A stretch of 64,000 nt of DNA from Trueperella bernardiae (GTDB taxonomy: Bacteria > Actinomycetota > Actinomycetes > Actinomycetales > Actinomycetaceae), in the NCBI RefSeq assembly GCF_001469025.1, contig NZ_LNIZ01000008.1, forward strand, positions 1-64,000, read 5' to 3'. A program made the translations under genes and the position numbers. This document shows positions 31,001 through 43,000 of the stretch, piece by piece. The notes below the pieces were generated by a model, which searched no databases, was not told the DNA's origin, and was given only the letters and a program-made list of their open reading frames with translations. Position 1 is the first letter of the stretch; every line of letters begins with the position of its first letter.

Positions 31001-31804
31001 CTACAGCTGCACCATTTCGTCGGTGAGGACCGGCCAGTATTGGATATGCTCTTTGTCGAAGTCTTTGACGCCGAGGAAGGCGCCACCCTTGCCCTGGGAC
31101 AGGTCCATATAGAAGAACGAACCAGACATTCCGAAGTGTCCCACCACGTGATGGGAGAAGTGGGGGCCGGTCCAGTGCGGCTCGAGGGGGTTACGGATGG
31201 AAAAGCCGAGCCCCCACGGGCGGTTCTGTGAGCGCCCGTACCCGGGCGTGATCCCGCCGATCCCTGGGAACTGCACCTGGAAGGCTTTTTCGGCGAGGTC
31301 GCGGGGGATGAGCGTGGGGCGCAGGATCTCGCGCCCGAAGCGGACCAGGCAGTTCGCCGCGCCCGTGCCGGAGTGGGCTATTGAGCCGACGATCCGGGCG
31401 GAGGTCATCCCGAGCGGGTCGAGTACCTCGGCCTGGATCCAGTCCTGGATCGACATGCCGATGTACTTCTCGGCCTCCTCGCCCATGACGTCGAAGCCGT
31501 AGTTGGAGTAGATGCGGCGTCGGCCGGGCTTGGCGATGGGCTCGCCGGGTTCGGCGGGCAGGCCGGAGGCGTGTGCGAGCAGGTGGCGGAACGTTGAGCC
31601 CTCTGGGCCGGCGGGGGTGTCGAGCTCGAACTTGCCCTGCGCGATCGCCACCAGGATCCCCCACGCGGCAATCGGTTTGGTCACCGACATGTATCGGTAG
31701 ATCTTCGTCGGGTCGCCCACGGCAAGCTTGACGTCGTGGGCGTCGAAGGCCACGTACGTGTGCTCGAAGTCGAACTTGTCTGCGGGAAGAGGCTCGGTGA
31801 TCAT
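31001..31804 (-). CDS. Beta-lactamase-fold serine hydrolase
   Basis: The 267 residues carry the penicillin-binding/class C pattern: YMSVTKPIAAW with the SxxK nucleophile, YSNYGFD as the YxN motif, and GHFGMSGS replacing KTG. There is no signal peptide, so it is probably cytoplasmic, like esterase EstB-type proteins. Its substrate is not predictable. The ATG at 31804 has GAGTGGAAG upstream and gives the family length; the frame upstream of it is not coding-like. Confidence 0.78.
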   Translation of the reverse strand: MITEPLPADKFDFEHTYVAFDAHDVKLAVGDPTKIYRYMSVTKPIAAWGILVAIAQGKFELDTPAGPEGSTFRHLLAHASGLPAEPGEPIAKPGRRRIYSNYGFDVMGEEAEKYIGMSIQDWIQAEVLDPLGMTSARIVGSIAHSGTGAANCLVRFGREILRPTLIPRDLAEKAFQVQFPGIGGITPGYGRSQNRPWGLGFSIRNPLEPHWTGPHFSHHVVGHFGMSGSFFYMDLSQGKGGAFLGVKDFDKEHIQYWPVLTDEMVQL

Positions 31805-31888
31805 GCTTCCACTCTGGCACAAAGCCGGCCGCACTGCAGGCGGCAGGTGAGTTTCGGCGTCGTGAACGAAAGTGGTTACTATGGACAC

Positions 31889-32389
31889 ATGGACGAGACA
31901 TCGCGGTTGAGCTCCTTGGCGGACGGCGTTCGTTTTGAACGCTCGCCCGATCCACTTCTTTCCTTGCGCACGGCCCCTGGCCCCGATTTGTACGCGCCGG
32001 GTAACCTGGGCGAGTTCGCGCGCGGCTTCAGCCCGGCCGAGGCCCGCCTTCGTCACGATGCCGCCCTGCGGGCTCACCCGTCTTTCGGCGCCGGCATCCT
32101 CCTCGCCCCTCAAGCCCCGAGCGATCACAAGAGCCACCACACGGCGATCCTGTCGCGTAACCGTTGGGTGGCGATCGTCCTCGCTCTCCTGTTTGGCACG
32201 CTCGGCGCCCACAACTTCTACCTGGGCCGCACGAGCCGCGCGGCGGTGAACGTTCTGGTGTGGTTTGCTGGCACGCTGGGCATGACCGCCACCGGGTCGA
32301 TTTTCATGATGCTACCGATCATTGCCCTCGTGTTGGTCGAGTGCTGGCAGATCGCGCGCCGCACGGGTGACTACGCCGATCTTCCCTAA
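31889..32389 (+). CDS. TM2-domain membrane protein
   Basis: The 166 residues have a hydrophilic N-terminal half of about 95 residues. A TM2 domain follows: RWVAIVLALLFGTLGAHNFY, then LGRTSRAAVNVLVWF, with the signature G-x-H-x-FYLG. A last hydrophobic stretch (IFMMLPIIALVLVECWQIA) ends it. TM2 proteins are small two-helix membrane proteins of uncertain function. It is divergent from the serine hydrolase. Confidence 0.8.
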   Translation: MDETSRLSSLADGVRFERSPDPLLSLRTAPGPDLYAPGNLGEFARGFSPAEARLRHDAALRAHPSFGAGILLAPQAPSDHKSHHTAILSRNRWVAIVLALLFGTLGAHNFYLGRTSRAAVNVLVWFAGTLGMTATGSIFMMLPIIALVLVECWQIARRTGDYADLP

Positions 32390-32456
32390 CCACTGACACC
32401 CCGCCCCTCCGCACCCCGCCGCGCACCGGCGCCTGCCCGGGCGCTAGGCTGGGGGC

Positions 32457-33883
32457 ATGCATTACGATCTCCTGATCCTTGGTTCCGGTTCGGCCAACAC
32501 CATCCCCGGCCCTGAATTCGCAGGCCAGCGCATCGCGCTCGTGGAAGAAGGAGTGTTCGGTGGCACGTGCCTGAACGTGGGATGCATCCCCACCAAGATG
32601 TTCGTCCACACCGCCAACGTGGCGCGCCAGGCCGCCGACGCGGGGCGCCTCGGCGTCGACCTCCGCCTCGAGGGCGTGGACTGGCCCGCCATCCGCGAAC
32701 GCATCTTCGGCCGTATCGACCCGATCTCCGCCGCTGGCAAGGACTACCGGGAGAATAATCCGGATAACGCCAACCTCACGCTCTACACAGGGCATGCCAC
32801 GTTCGTCGCGCCAAAGACCGTGCAGATCACCCTGGCCGAGGGCTCCGAGAGCCCGGCAGGCGCAGAGGGCCAGCCCGGCGCCCGCACGATGACCGTGAGC
32901 GCGGACCGAGTGGTCGTCGCCACCGGATCGCGGCCCGCCATGCCGGACGTGGCCGGGTTGGACGGCGTCGGCGCGCTCGATAACGCGAGCATCATGCGCC
33001 TGGAGGAGCTACCCGCGTCGTTGCTCGTGCTCGGCTCGGGCTACATCGCGGCCGAGATGGCGGACGTGTTCAGCGCGCTGGGCGTGGACGTGACCGCGGT
33101 GGCGCGCGGGCAGCGGATGCTGCGCCAGCTCGACTTCGACATCTCCCGCGCCTACACCAATTCGGTCGGCTACCGGCTTGTCACCGGCTTCCAGGCCACG
33201 TCCGCCGCGCGCGAGGACGGGATGGTCCGCCTCACTGGCACGCGCGGGGGCGAGGAGATCACGCTCGAGGCCGAGCAGATCCTCGTGGCCACCGGCCGCA
33301 TCCCCAACGCCGACACCCTCAACCCCGCCGCCGCAGGCATCGCCGTGGAGGGTGGGCGGATCTGCGCCGACTCCTACCAGCGCGCCCTCGGCCACGACGG
33401 CCGGCCGCTCGACGGGGTCTTCACCCTCGGTGACGTCTCCTCCCCCTACATGCTCAAGCACGTCGCCAACCACGAGGCCCGCGTGGTGCGGCACAACCTG
33501 CTCCACCCCGACGCGATGATCGAGTCCGTTCACGACGCCGTACCCGCCGCCGTCTTCTCCCACCCGCAGATCGCGACCGTGGGGATGACGGAGGAGGAGG
33601 CCCGGAAGTCGGGCAAGGATTACGTGGTGGGCGTGCAGAAGTACGCGGACATCGCCTACGGGTGGGCCATGGAGGACACCACGAACTTCTGCAAGATCAT
33701 CGCCGAACGCGGCAGCACTCGGATCCTCGGCTGCCACATCATCGGCCCGCAGGCGCCCACCCTCATCCAGGTGATCGTGCAGGCGATGGCCACCGGCCAG
33801 AGTGCCGCCGACATCGCCCGCACCCAGTACTGGATCCACCCGGCGATGCCGGAGCTGGTGGAAAACGCGCTGCTGCAGGTCGT

Positions 33884-33887
<4 letters not shown>
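32457..33887 (+). CDS. mtr: Mycothione reductase
   Basis: The 476 residues are a flavoprotein disulfide reductase with the redox pair in [13 protein letters not shown]. It closely follows the Mycobacterium tuberculosis Mtr pattern: [56 protein letters not shown] and [16 protein letters not shown]. It regenerates mycothiol from its disulfide with NADPH, indicating that the host uses mycothiol. It is convergent with clpB, and the stops overlap by 4 bp. Confidence 0.92.
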
Positions 33888-36517
<2,630 letters not shown>

Positions 36518-36600
36518 GAGACCTCCAAATATTCCTTCGGTTGTTGGCGGGATTCCGGGGTCTTTAACCGGCTCCGGTAGCCATCTCCAACATCAACTAA

Positions 36601-36621
36601 GTTGAGTGTATCGCGCTCAAG
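36601..36621. promoter_or_regulatory. HAIR-type HspR operator upstream of clpB
   Basis: GTTGAGT-N7-GCTCAAG is close to the HAIR consensus CTTGAGT-N7-ACTCAAG (outer bases differ). It lies 84-104 bp before the clpB start, where HspR would repress heat-shock transcription. A second HAIR with the same GCTCAA right arm lies before dnaK. Confidence 0.8.
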
Positions 36622-36683
36622 TTCGTGCGTCTAGAGGGAGGTGTCCTTTTCCCTGCCGCTTACGTCACCCCTAGACTGGAGTC

Positions 36684-37682
36684 ATGCCAGAAGGACATTC
36701 CATCCACCGCCTCGCACTCGTGCTAACCGAGCTCTTCGCCGGGAAGGTCGTGCGCGCGAGTTCCCCGCAGGGGCGATTCGCCGCCGGCGCCGAGATCCTC
36801 GACCGCGCCCTCATCCTCCCCGCCCAAGCTTGGGGCAAGCACCTTTTCGTGCCGTTCGTGCCCGAGGACTGCGCCAACGCCACCGTCCCTTCCCTCACCG
36901 AACCAGCCCCCGACTCCCTCTGGCTCCACGTTCACCTCGGGCTGTACGGCCGGTGGGTGTTCAACGGCGATCCCGACTTCCTCTCCTCGAAGCTCCTCGG
37001 CGCTCCCCACATCCTCATCGGTGAGGCGGTGACCGAGCTTCCGGCGGCCGCGGATGTGGCCGGTACCGGATGTCCCGCGGCTGGCGAGTCGGACCCGTCC
37101 GCGGCGTCCGAACCCTGGCGCCCGCCAGCTCCCCGCGGCGCGGTCCGGCTTCGCCTCCTCACCAACCGAGGTTCGGCCGACTTGTCGGGCCCGAACCAGT
37201 GCGCCATCAAGACGGGAGCCGAGGTGGCCGCCGTCGTCGGCAAGCTCGGGCCGGACCCGCTACGTAACGCGCCCGGGGACCACGACCTCTTCATTGAGCT
37301 CGTGCGCCGACGGCGATCGCCGGTGGGAGCGCTGGTCATGGATCAGTCAGTGGCGGCCGGACCGGGCAATATCTACCGCGCCGAGTCCCTGTTCCGCACG
37401 GGGATCCACCCGTACCGCATGGGCGCAAGGGTCGGGGCGGGCAGGCTCGCCGACCTCTGGGACGACCTCGTGGTTCTCATGGACGACGGCCTGGTGCGCG
37501 GGACGATCCACACCGTCGATCCCGAGCTCGCACCCGCCGAGCCCCTCCCCGGCGACCCCGAGGCCTCCCGTTTCGCGGTCTACCACCGGCAGGGGCGGGC
37601 CTGCCTGCGCTGCGGGGCCACCGTGCGCGAGGCGGACATGCAGGGCCGGCGCCTGTTCTGGTGCCCGGGCTGCCAGCGTTAG
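36684..37682 (+). CDS. Nei2-type DNA glycosylase (Fpg/Nei family)
   Basis: The 332 residues start MPEGHSIHRLA, the PEGH form of mycobacterial Nei2 rather than PEGP of Fpg; Pro2 and Glu3 are the catalytic residues. There is an H2TH region (LGPDPLRNAPGD, SVAAGPGNIYRAESLFR) and a C-terminal zinc finger with CLRCG and WCPGCQ. It removes oxidised pyrimidines in base-excision repair. A variable Pro/Ala insert sits near residue 130. Confidence 0.88.
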   Translation: MPEGHSIHRLALVLTELFAGKVVRASSPQGRFAAGAEILDRALILPAQAWGKHLFVPFVPEDCANATVPSLTEPAPDSLWLHVHLGLYGRWVFNGDPDFLSSKLLGAPHILIGEAVTELPAAADVAGTGCPAAGESDPSAASEPWRPPAPRGAVRLRLLTNRGSADLSGPNQCAIKTGAEVAAVVGKLGPDPLRNAPGDHDLFIELVRRRRSPVGALVMDQSVAAGPGNIYRAESLFRTGIHPYRMGARVGAGRLADLWDDLVVLMDDGLVRGTIHTVDPELAPAEPLPGDPEASRFAVYHRQGRACLRCGATVREADMQGRRLFWCPGCQR

Positions 37683-37790
37683 CCGGGGCTCTTCACCGTG
37701 GGCGCAATTCTCCCTTTTCCTCGCTCCGACCATCCGATAAACTGCGGGTAGCCGGGGAAGCCGGCGTCACCGAAGAGAGGGGAGGACCAC

Positions 37791-38003
37791 ATGGGTATTT
37801 TTGATAAGGCCAAGGAAATGCTCAATAGCGACCAGGCAGAGGAGTACTCGGACAAGGCCCTCGACCAGGCAGAGAAGTTTGCCAAGGACAAGGCTGGCGC
37901 CGAGCACGCCAACAAGATTGAGAAGGTCCGTGACGAGCTCGATGCCCGCGTGGGCAACGAGAGCTCGAGTGCGGCTCAGTCCCCGGTTGTGGATGAGTCA
38001 TAA
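37791..38003 (+). CDS. Rv0909/MT0933-like small helical protein
   Basis: The 70 residues are hydrophilic and helical. MGIFDKAKEMLNSDQAEEYS and ALDQAEKFAKDKAG match the MT0933-type antitoxin family, named for Rv0909. A GGGAGGACC Shine-Dalgarno precedes the ATG. No Rv0910-like toxin is adjacent, so an antitoxin role is not supported here; it may be a stress-related CsbD-like protein. A strong terminator follows. Confidence 0.7.
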   Translation: MGIFDKAKEMLNSDQAEEYSDKALDQAEKFAKDKAGAEHANKIEKVRDELDARVGNESSSAAQSPVVDES

Positions 38004-38017
38004 AACCCCTTAGCCGG

Positions 38018-38053
38018 GTGGGGCGCTGACCAGCGGGTCAGCGCCCCACTTTT
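38018..38053 (+). terminator. Intrinsic terminator after the Rv0909-like gene
   Basis: A 14-bp stem (38018-38031 with 38036-38049) with a short loop is followed by TTTT. The next gene is convergent. Confidence 0.85.
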
Positions 38054-38081
38054 ATGCCCGGGACTTTATGCGCGGGTACTC

Positions 38082-38990
38082 TTATGCCCGCGGGCCGAGC
38101 TCGAGTGCGGCCACGTCCAGAAGCCAGGGCTCGCGTGGGATGACCTCGGGGGCGATGTCGGCGAGGTCGGCGTCGGCGGGCAGACCCAACGATTCGAGGA
38201 GCAGCGCGCGGACCGATCGGGGGTCCCAGCCGAAGGCGGCGAGGTCGGTGAGGGTAACGGCGCCGTCGCGCTTGGCCAGCCGCACCCCGTCGAGGTTGAG
38301 CACGAGGGGCACGTGAATGTACTCGGGGGTCTCGTAGCCGAGTAGGCGCTGAAGGTAGACCTGGCGCGGGGTGGAGGGAAGGAGATCGTCGGCGCGGACG
38401 ATCTGCGTGACGCCGAAGTCCCCGTCATCCACCACAGAGACGAAGTTATAGGAGTAGGCGCCGTCGCCGCGGCGAATCACGAAGTCGTCAACGGCGCCGG
38501 TGTAGCGGCCGGCCAGCCGGTCGATGACCTCGAGCTCGTCTACCTCGGCGCGGAGTCGGTAGGCCGGGCCGCGGTTCATTCCGGCGAGCTTGGCACGGCC
38601 CTCCTCACGCTCGGCCTCGGTGAGGTCACGGCACGTGCCGGCGTAGCAGCCGGGCGGCCGGTGAGGAGCGGAGGCCACGTCGGCCAGTTCGCGGCGGGTG
38701 CAATAGCACTCGTAGAGCAGACCGCGCGCGATGAGCTCGGCGAAGATCTGCTCGTATCGGTCGATGCGGGTGGACTGGTGGAGGACGTCACCGTCCCAGT
38801 CGACGCCGATCGCGTCGAGGTCTGCGAGCTGGCGATCATAATACTGCGGCCGTGACCGATCGTCGAGGTCCTCCATGCGCATGTGAAAGCCCAGCCCCTC
38901 GCGGCGGGCAAAAGCCCAGGCCAGAAGAGCGGTTCGCAGATTTCCCAGATGGAGATCGCCCGTGGGCGAGGGTGCATAGCGGCCGGTCAC
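38082..38990 (-). CDS. gluQ: Glutamyl-Q tRNA(Asp) synthetase
   Basis: The 302 residues equal a glutamyl-tRNA synthetase catalytic domain without the anticodon-binding part. Motifs are GRYAPSPTGDLHLGNLRTAL (HIGH region), a zinc site with CYC and CYAGTC, and RLAKRDGAV (KMSKS region). GluQ/YadB loads glutamate onto queuosine in tRNA(Asp). The short length and zinc cysteines separate it from GltX. Confidence 0.88.
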   Translation of the reverse strand: MTGRYAPSPTGDLHLGNLRTALLAWAFARREGLGFHMRMEDLDDRSRPQYYDRQLADLDAIGVDWDGDVLHQSTRIDRYEQIFAELIARGLLYECYCTRRELADVASAPHRPPGCYAGTCRDLTEAEREEGRAKLAGMNRGPAYRLRAEVDELEVIDRLAGRYTGAVDDFVIRRGDGAYSYNFVSVVDDGDFGVTQIVRADDLLPSTPRQVYLQRLLGYETPEYIHVPLVLNLDGVRLAKRDGAVTLTDLAAFGWDPRSVRALLLESLGLPADADLADIAPEVIPREPWLLDVAALELGPRA

Positions 38991-39063
38991 GGCGACAGTC
39001 TACCCTGCTCACGCTCGGCCCGGCGCCGGGTGGGATCCCCTCCCCCAGGCGGATTGTTGACAC

Positions 39064-39126
39064 AACTCGTGAATCTGGGGCCACCCGGGTTCCTCTAGGG
39101 ATCGGTAGCCGGTATATTCACGAGTT
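39064..39126. repeat. Spaced 11-bp inverted repeat upstream of gluQ
   Basis: AACTCGTGAAT (39064-39074) and ATTCACGAGTT (39116-39126) are exact reverse complements separated by 41 bp. They lie between the gluQ start and the nuclease terminator, so they may be paired operator sites. Confidence 0.5.
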
Positions 39127-39153
39127 CTGTCGGACCGGGCGCAGGGGCATGGG

Positions 39154-39188
39154 GTGGGCCCCGGAAGAGCAGTTCTTCCGGGGCCCAC
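39154..39188 (-). terminator. Hairpin terminator after the secreted nuclease gene
   Basis: A 15-bp perfect stem (39154-39168 with 39174-39188) has a GGGCCCCGGA core and a GCAGT loop. It lies about 50 bp after the nuclease stop. Its core matches the hairpin at 316-356 behind the related gene. Confidence 0.75.
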
Positions 39189-39240
39189 CGCTGACTGGTG
39201 TCAGCTTGTCAGCCAGCTAACTAGCCAGGAGTGCTCATGC

Positions 39241-39509
39241 CTAGCTGATGGCGACCATCGCCTGCCAGCCATGACCGACCTGGCGGGCAGCGCCCCACCA
39301 GCCATTGGCCTGGTTCTTGTAGGCGAACATGGCACCATCCTCGCGGATACCGACCAGGTCAAGCCTGCCGTCCCCATCCACATCACCAGGAACCGTAGCC
39401 TGGACAAAGGAATCCCAGCCATGCCCGATCTTGCCCGCACCATACACACCACCGTCGGCAGCCCCGGCGTAGGCATACATCGAACCATCAGCCGCAATCG
39501 CCACCAGAT
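39241..39509. repeat. Duplicated FG-GAP coding block, copy 2
   Basis: This is the partner of 1-269 in inverted orientation, with no gaps and about 17 mismatches. It covers the last two FG-GAP blades and the stop codon of the nuclease. Confidence 0.85.
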
Positions 39510-42500
39510 CGCTGTAGGAGCTACCCACGAACTGGCCCGGAGCCAGAATCGTGGTCATATTCGACCAGCCGTGACCAATCTTGGTCCCACCAAACAGGCC
39601 GTTCACTCCCACCTGGTAGCGGTACAGATCACCGGTTGCCACATGACGCGCCACCACATAATCAGTGTTGGCAGCGCCAAGCTTGCCTGCGAAGACGACA
39701 TTATCCATGCCATCCCAGCCATGGCCAGCCTGCATACCCTCCACCAGGAAGCCGTCGCCCTGCGAGTAGTAGTAGAACAGGGAACCGTCAGCGTACTTGA
39801 CCAGCACATCCGCCCGACGATCGCCGTTGACATCACCCATCGCGGCGATGTCAACGATCTGGTTCTGGCCGCACATCACAATGCCCTTGTGGTAGAAGCC
39901 GCCCTTGCCATCATTAGCGTAGAAATGCACCGCGCCGACCTCATCCACCGACCACAGATCAGCCAGCTTATCGCCAGTCGCATCACCCAACACGCCCGTC
40001 GCACGCGACGGGGCGGCCGGACGATCCATCACCACGCACTGCCCAGGCTCAGGCTCCGGCTCGGGATCAGGTCCGGGCTCCGGCGCCTTCACCGTGAAGT
40101 CCCACGACTTTTCCGCACCCGCGGCCAGCTCAAAGCCCTCCGCGGGCTCGGCCGTCACCGTCACAGTCTGGCCAGGCTTCACCTCAACAGTTCCGGTGAC
40201 CTCCCGATCGCCGACCTTGTAAACCACACCCTCAACGGTCGGGATCGTGACCATACCGGCGCCATCCATAGTCGGCGCCTTCGGGGTTACCGGCGCCTCG
40301 GGCTCGACATTCTCAAGAACCTTGAGGCTGATCTTGATCGGGTCGTGATCCGACGAGCGGAACGCCGTGGTGTCGTAGAGCTCCTTGTACTTGACGTTGT
40401 AGTTGTAGCGCGAGTACTCAAAGGCGAGCGGCTCGTCCGCGTTGATGTCCCAGATGTCGCCGCCGACCACAAGGTCAAGAGCCATCTGGTTCGCCAGCAC
40501 GTGATCGAGCGAGCCCTGGTAAGCCGAGAACTGGTAGGTCTGCTTCTCCGGAGCGAACTTAGGAGCAAGATCGGTGTAACCCTTATCGGCCATCGCAAGG
40601 ATCGGATCCTCAGCCGAATAGGCGTTGAAGTCTCCGAGCAGGAAGATCGGCTTGCCAGCGAACTCCTTCTCCACCCACGCAAGTAGGGCCTGGGCCTGCT
40701 TCACGCGCAACTTGTTGTTGTTGCCCTGGTAGACATCGGTATCGGACTTATCCGAGAGGCTGCCCTTCGACTTGAAGTGGTTCGCGACAGCCACGAAAGA
40801 CTTGCCCGATGCCTTGCCATTGGCATCGAGAGCCTGGAACTCCTGCGCGAGCGGCTCACGGGCCTTACCGGTGAAGTCCGCGCTCCCGATCAGGATCTTG
40901 GACGCGCCCACCGGCTCAACCTTCGCAGGCTGGTAGATGAACGCCAGACGGATTGCGTCCTCGCTAGCCGGAACCTGCTCCGGCGACTTCACGGCCGCCC
41001 ACTTATCCGTGCCTGCGCCCTTGTTCAACTCGGCAACCAGGGTATCGAGCGCGGCGTCGCGATCCTTGTTGAACTTCTTGGAATTCTCAATCTCCTCGAG
41101 GCCAACCACGCTCGCGTCGAGCTGGTTGATCGCGGTGACAATCTTGTCCTGCTGGCGCTTGAGGTTCACGGCATCGGCCGCGCCGCGGGCATCACAGCCG
41201 TTAGCGGTAATGAGATTGCCCGCGCGATCCTGGTAACCCTTGCAATTCAGCTGGTCGCCCGTGGTGATGAAGTAGTTCAGCACGTTGAAGGTGGCCAGCG
41301 ACACGTCGCCCAGGTTCTCCGGCGCAGAGGGCCGTTCGTTGTTGGAGAAGGACACCCAGTTGACCGAGTTGTCCTTGAAGCTATCCTCCGCACCCTCAAC
41401 GTTGACCGGCTCGGTGGGCTGAATCTTCCAGGTGTTGTCGCGGTAATCGATGATCATCGGCTGCAGGAAGTTCACCTGCGCGCCGGCGCGTGCCGGGTTC
41501 TTCACATCGAGGTACGCCACCGGGATGCGGTGGTTCGCGTACTTGAAGTTAACCAGATCGAAGGAGATGCCGTCGTCGAGGTTGATCAGCTTAGACTCGT
41601 TGTCCTCATTGAGAGCAGCGATCTCAGTCGGGTTCTTCGCCGGGTTGTAAAGATCCGAGGGCTGACGCAGAGGTTTATCCCCCGGGGTCAGGCCGAGCTC
41701 GCCCCAACGCGCCGTGAAGATCGTCTTGTTCTTGCTCGTATTGTTCTGCAGGTAGTTGTTCGTGATCGTCATCGGGGCCTTGATATCAACCAGCATGCCC
41801 TCGTACTTCTCACGAGCCTCATTCCCCACAGGGAACTCGTTCAGCACCACCGGCTTCGGATCCACGACGCCGTCCTTCGCCATCTTCTCCACGGCGGTGA
41901 GGTCCTTGAGCTGCGTCAGACCATAGTACTCGGCGGCCGTGCCCGTCACGCGCACGAAGTCGCCCTTGGCCAGGGTCTTGGAGAACTTCAAGCCGGCGTC
42001 GAACACGAAAATACCGTGCGAGGCGTTGCCGTCATGGGTGCCACCCGTACCCTGCGTCTGCATGTAGAAGCCACTGAAGCCGCCCGTGGTGTAGAGCGCC
42101 GTAACGACGCCCTCCGTGGTCACGGTCTTACCCTCCAGCGGGGTCTTGTCACCCGTGCCCTGGATGTCCGCAATCGCTACGACGTTGCCAGGTTGTGGCT
42201 CAGGCTGCGGATCCGGGTCGGGTTCAGGATCCGGGTCCGGATCAGGATCGAGCGCGCCCGAGCCGTTCATAGTGTGCTTGCCCAGGTCGGAGATGTCGTC
42301 AATCCCCTTCGCGTTCCATTCGACGGTCACGTCGAAGGCGTCGTTCGGGTTCGTGTCTCCAGCAGTCACATTCGGCTTGCGGATCAGAGTCTTGTTCTCG
42401 CCGAACTTCGCGGTGTCACCAATCTGGCCGAGCGAGTCGACCACCTGGTCGCCCTTCTTGAGCACGAGCACGTCATCGCCGTTGAAGTTAGTGACGCTGC

Positions 42501-42831
42501 TCGTCAGCACGGCCATCGAGCCATGGATCTTGGCCTGCGAGTTGGCGAGGATGAACGTGGCACCCGGCGCAAGCGTGGAGGACAGCGCTTGCGGGTTCTT
42601 CGTGGTGGTGGCACCGTTCGTGTACAGCTCCATGGTGTACTGGCTGAGGTCAATCTCGGCATCCGTGCCGTTGTACAGCTCGATGTACTTGTTGTTGCTT
42701 GACCCCTCAACATATTCACTGATGATGAGGTCGGTCGCGCCCGTGGAGTCCGCCTGCGCTGGCAGCGTGGCCAGCGGCAGGGCAAGCACAGTAGCGGCGA
42801 GGGCCGCGACTAGAGTGTTTCTGCGTTTCAC
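39241..42831 (-). CDS. Large secreted nuclease (ExeM/NucH type) with FG-GAP tail
   Basis: The 1196 residues begin with a signal peptide (1-27). A lamin-tail domain follows (about 30-150: DLIISEYVEGSSNNKYIELY), then a DPDPDPEPDP linker. Next is an OB-fold-like domain (about 215-330). The exonuclease-endonuclease-phosphatase domain has SLATFNVLNYF, VVGLEEIENS, LLGDFNAYSAEDPIL and SSDHDPIKIS. A bacterial-repeat domain, a second Pro/Glu linker and FG-GAP blades with GHGW motifs end the protein. It should digest extracellular DNA. No sortase motif is present. Its last 269 bp are nearly duplicated at the window start. Confidence 0.9.
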   Translation of the reverse strand: MKRRNTLVAALAATVLALPLATLPAQADSTGATDLIISEYVEGSSNNKYIELYNGTDAEIDLSQYTMELYTNGATTTKNPQALSSTLAPGATFILANSQAKIHGSMAVLTSSVTNFNGDDVLVLKKGDQVVDSLGQIGDTAKFGENKTLIRKPNVTAGDTNPNDAFDVTVEWNAKGIDDISDLGKHTMNGSGALDPDPDPDPEPDPDPQPEPQPGNVVAIADIQGTGDKTPLEGKTVTTEGVVTALYTTGGFSGFYMQTQGTGGTHDGNASHGIFVFDAGLKFSKTLAKGDFVRVTGTAAEYYGLTQLKDLTAVEKMAKDGVVDPKPVVLNEFPVGNEAREKYEGMLVDIKAPMTITNNYLQNNTSKNKTIFTARWGELGLTPGDKPLRQPSDLYNPAKNPTEIAALNEDNESKLINLDDGISFDLVNFKYANHRIPVAYLDVKNPARAGAQVNFLQPMIIDYRDNTWKIQPTEPVNVEGAEDSFKDNSVNWVSFSNNERPSAPENLGDVSLATFNVLNYFITTGDQLNCKGYQDRAGNLITANGCDARGAADAVNLKRQQDKIVTAINQLDASVVGLEEIENSKKFNKDRDAALDTLVAELNKGAGTDKWAAVKSPEQVPASEDAIRLAFIYQPAKVEPVGASKILIGSADFTGKAREPLAQEFQALDANGKASGKSFVAVANHFKSKGSLSDKSDTDVYQGNNNKLRVKQAQALLAWVEKEFAGKPIFLLGDFNAYSAEDPILAMADKGYTDLAPKFAPEKQTYQFSAYQGSLDHVLANQMALDLVVGGDIWDINADEPLAFEYSRYNYNVKYKELYDTTAFRSSDHDPIKISLKVLENVEPEAPVTPKAPTMDGAGMVTIPTVEGVVYKVGDREVTGTVEVKPGQTVTVTAEPAEGFELAAGAEKSWDFTVKAPEPGPDPEPEPEPGQCVVMDRPAAPSRATGVLGDATGDKLADLWSVDEVGAVHFYANDGKGGFYHKGIVMCGQNQIVDIAAMGDVNGDRRADVLVKYADGSLFYYYSQGDGFLVEGMQAGHGWDGMDNVVFAGKLGAANTDYVVARHVATGDLYRYQVGVNGLFGGTKIGHGWSNMTTILAPGQFVGSSYSDLVAIAADGSMYAYAGAADGGVYGAGKIGHGWDSFVQATVPGDVDGDGRLDLVGIREDGAMFAYKNQANGWWGAARQVGHGWQAMVAIS

Positions 42832-43000
42832 AGTTTTCCCTTCGTGTGATGTTCAAACGTAATTGCACGCCTTAATCGCAACAATACTTGCCGGGTCCGA
42901 CAAAAAAGTGTCCGCTTGGTTAACATCCTTGTTCACCTTGGCGTCTAACAACCATACATCCTCACACACGAACTATAAGATGGAATAAGGGAGGACTTTT

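Noticed and set aside
37791-38003. Toxin-antitoxin module from the Rv0909-like protein
   Set aside because: No Rv0910-like toxin or other small partner is adjacent. The neighbours are Nei2 and a convergent gluQ.
42186-42256. Short tandem repeat GGATCCGGGTC-like resembling a CRISPR or minisatellite
   Set aside because: It encodes the DPDPDPEPDP linker of the nuclease. There are no spacers, and the units vary as codons do.
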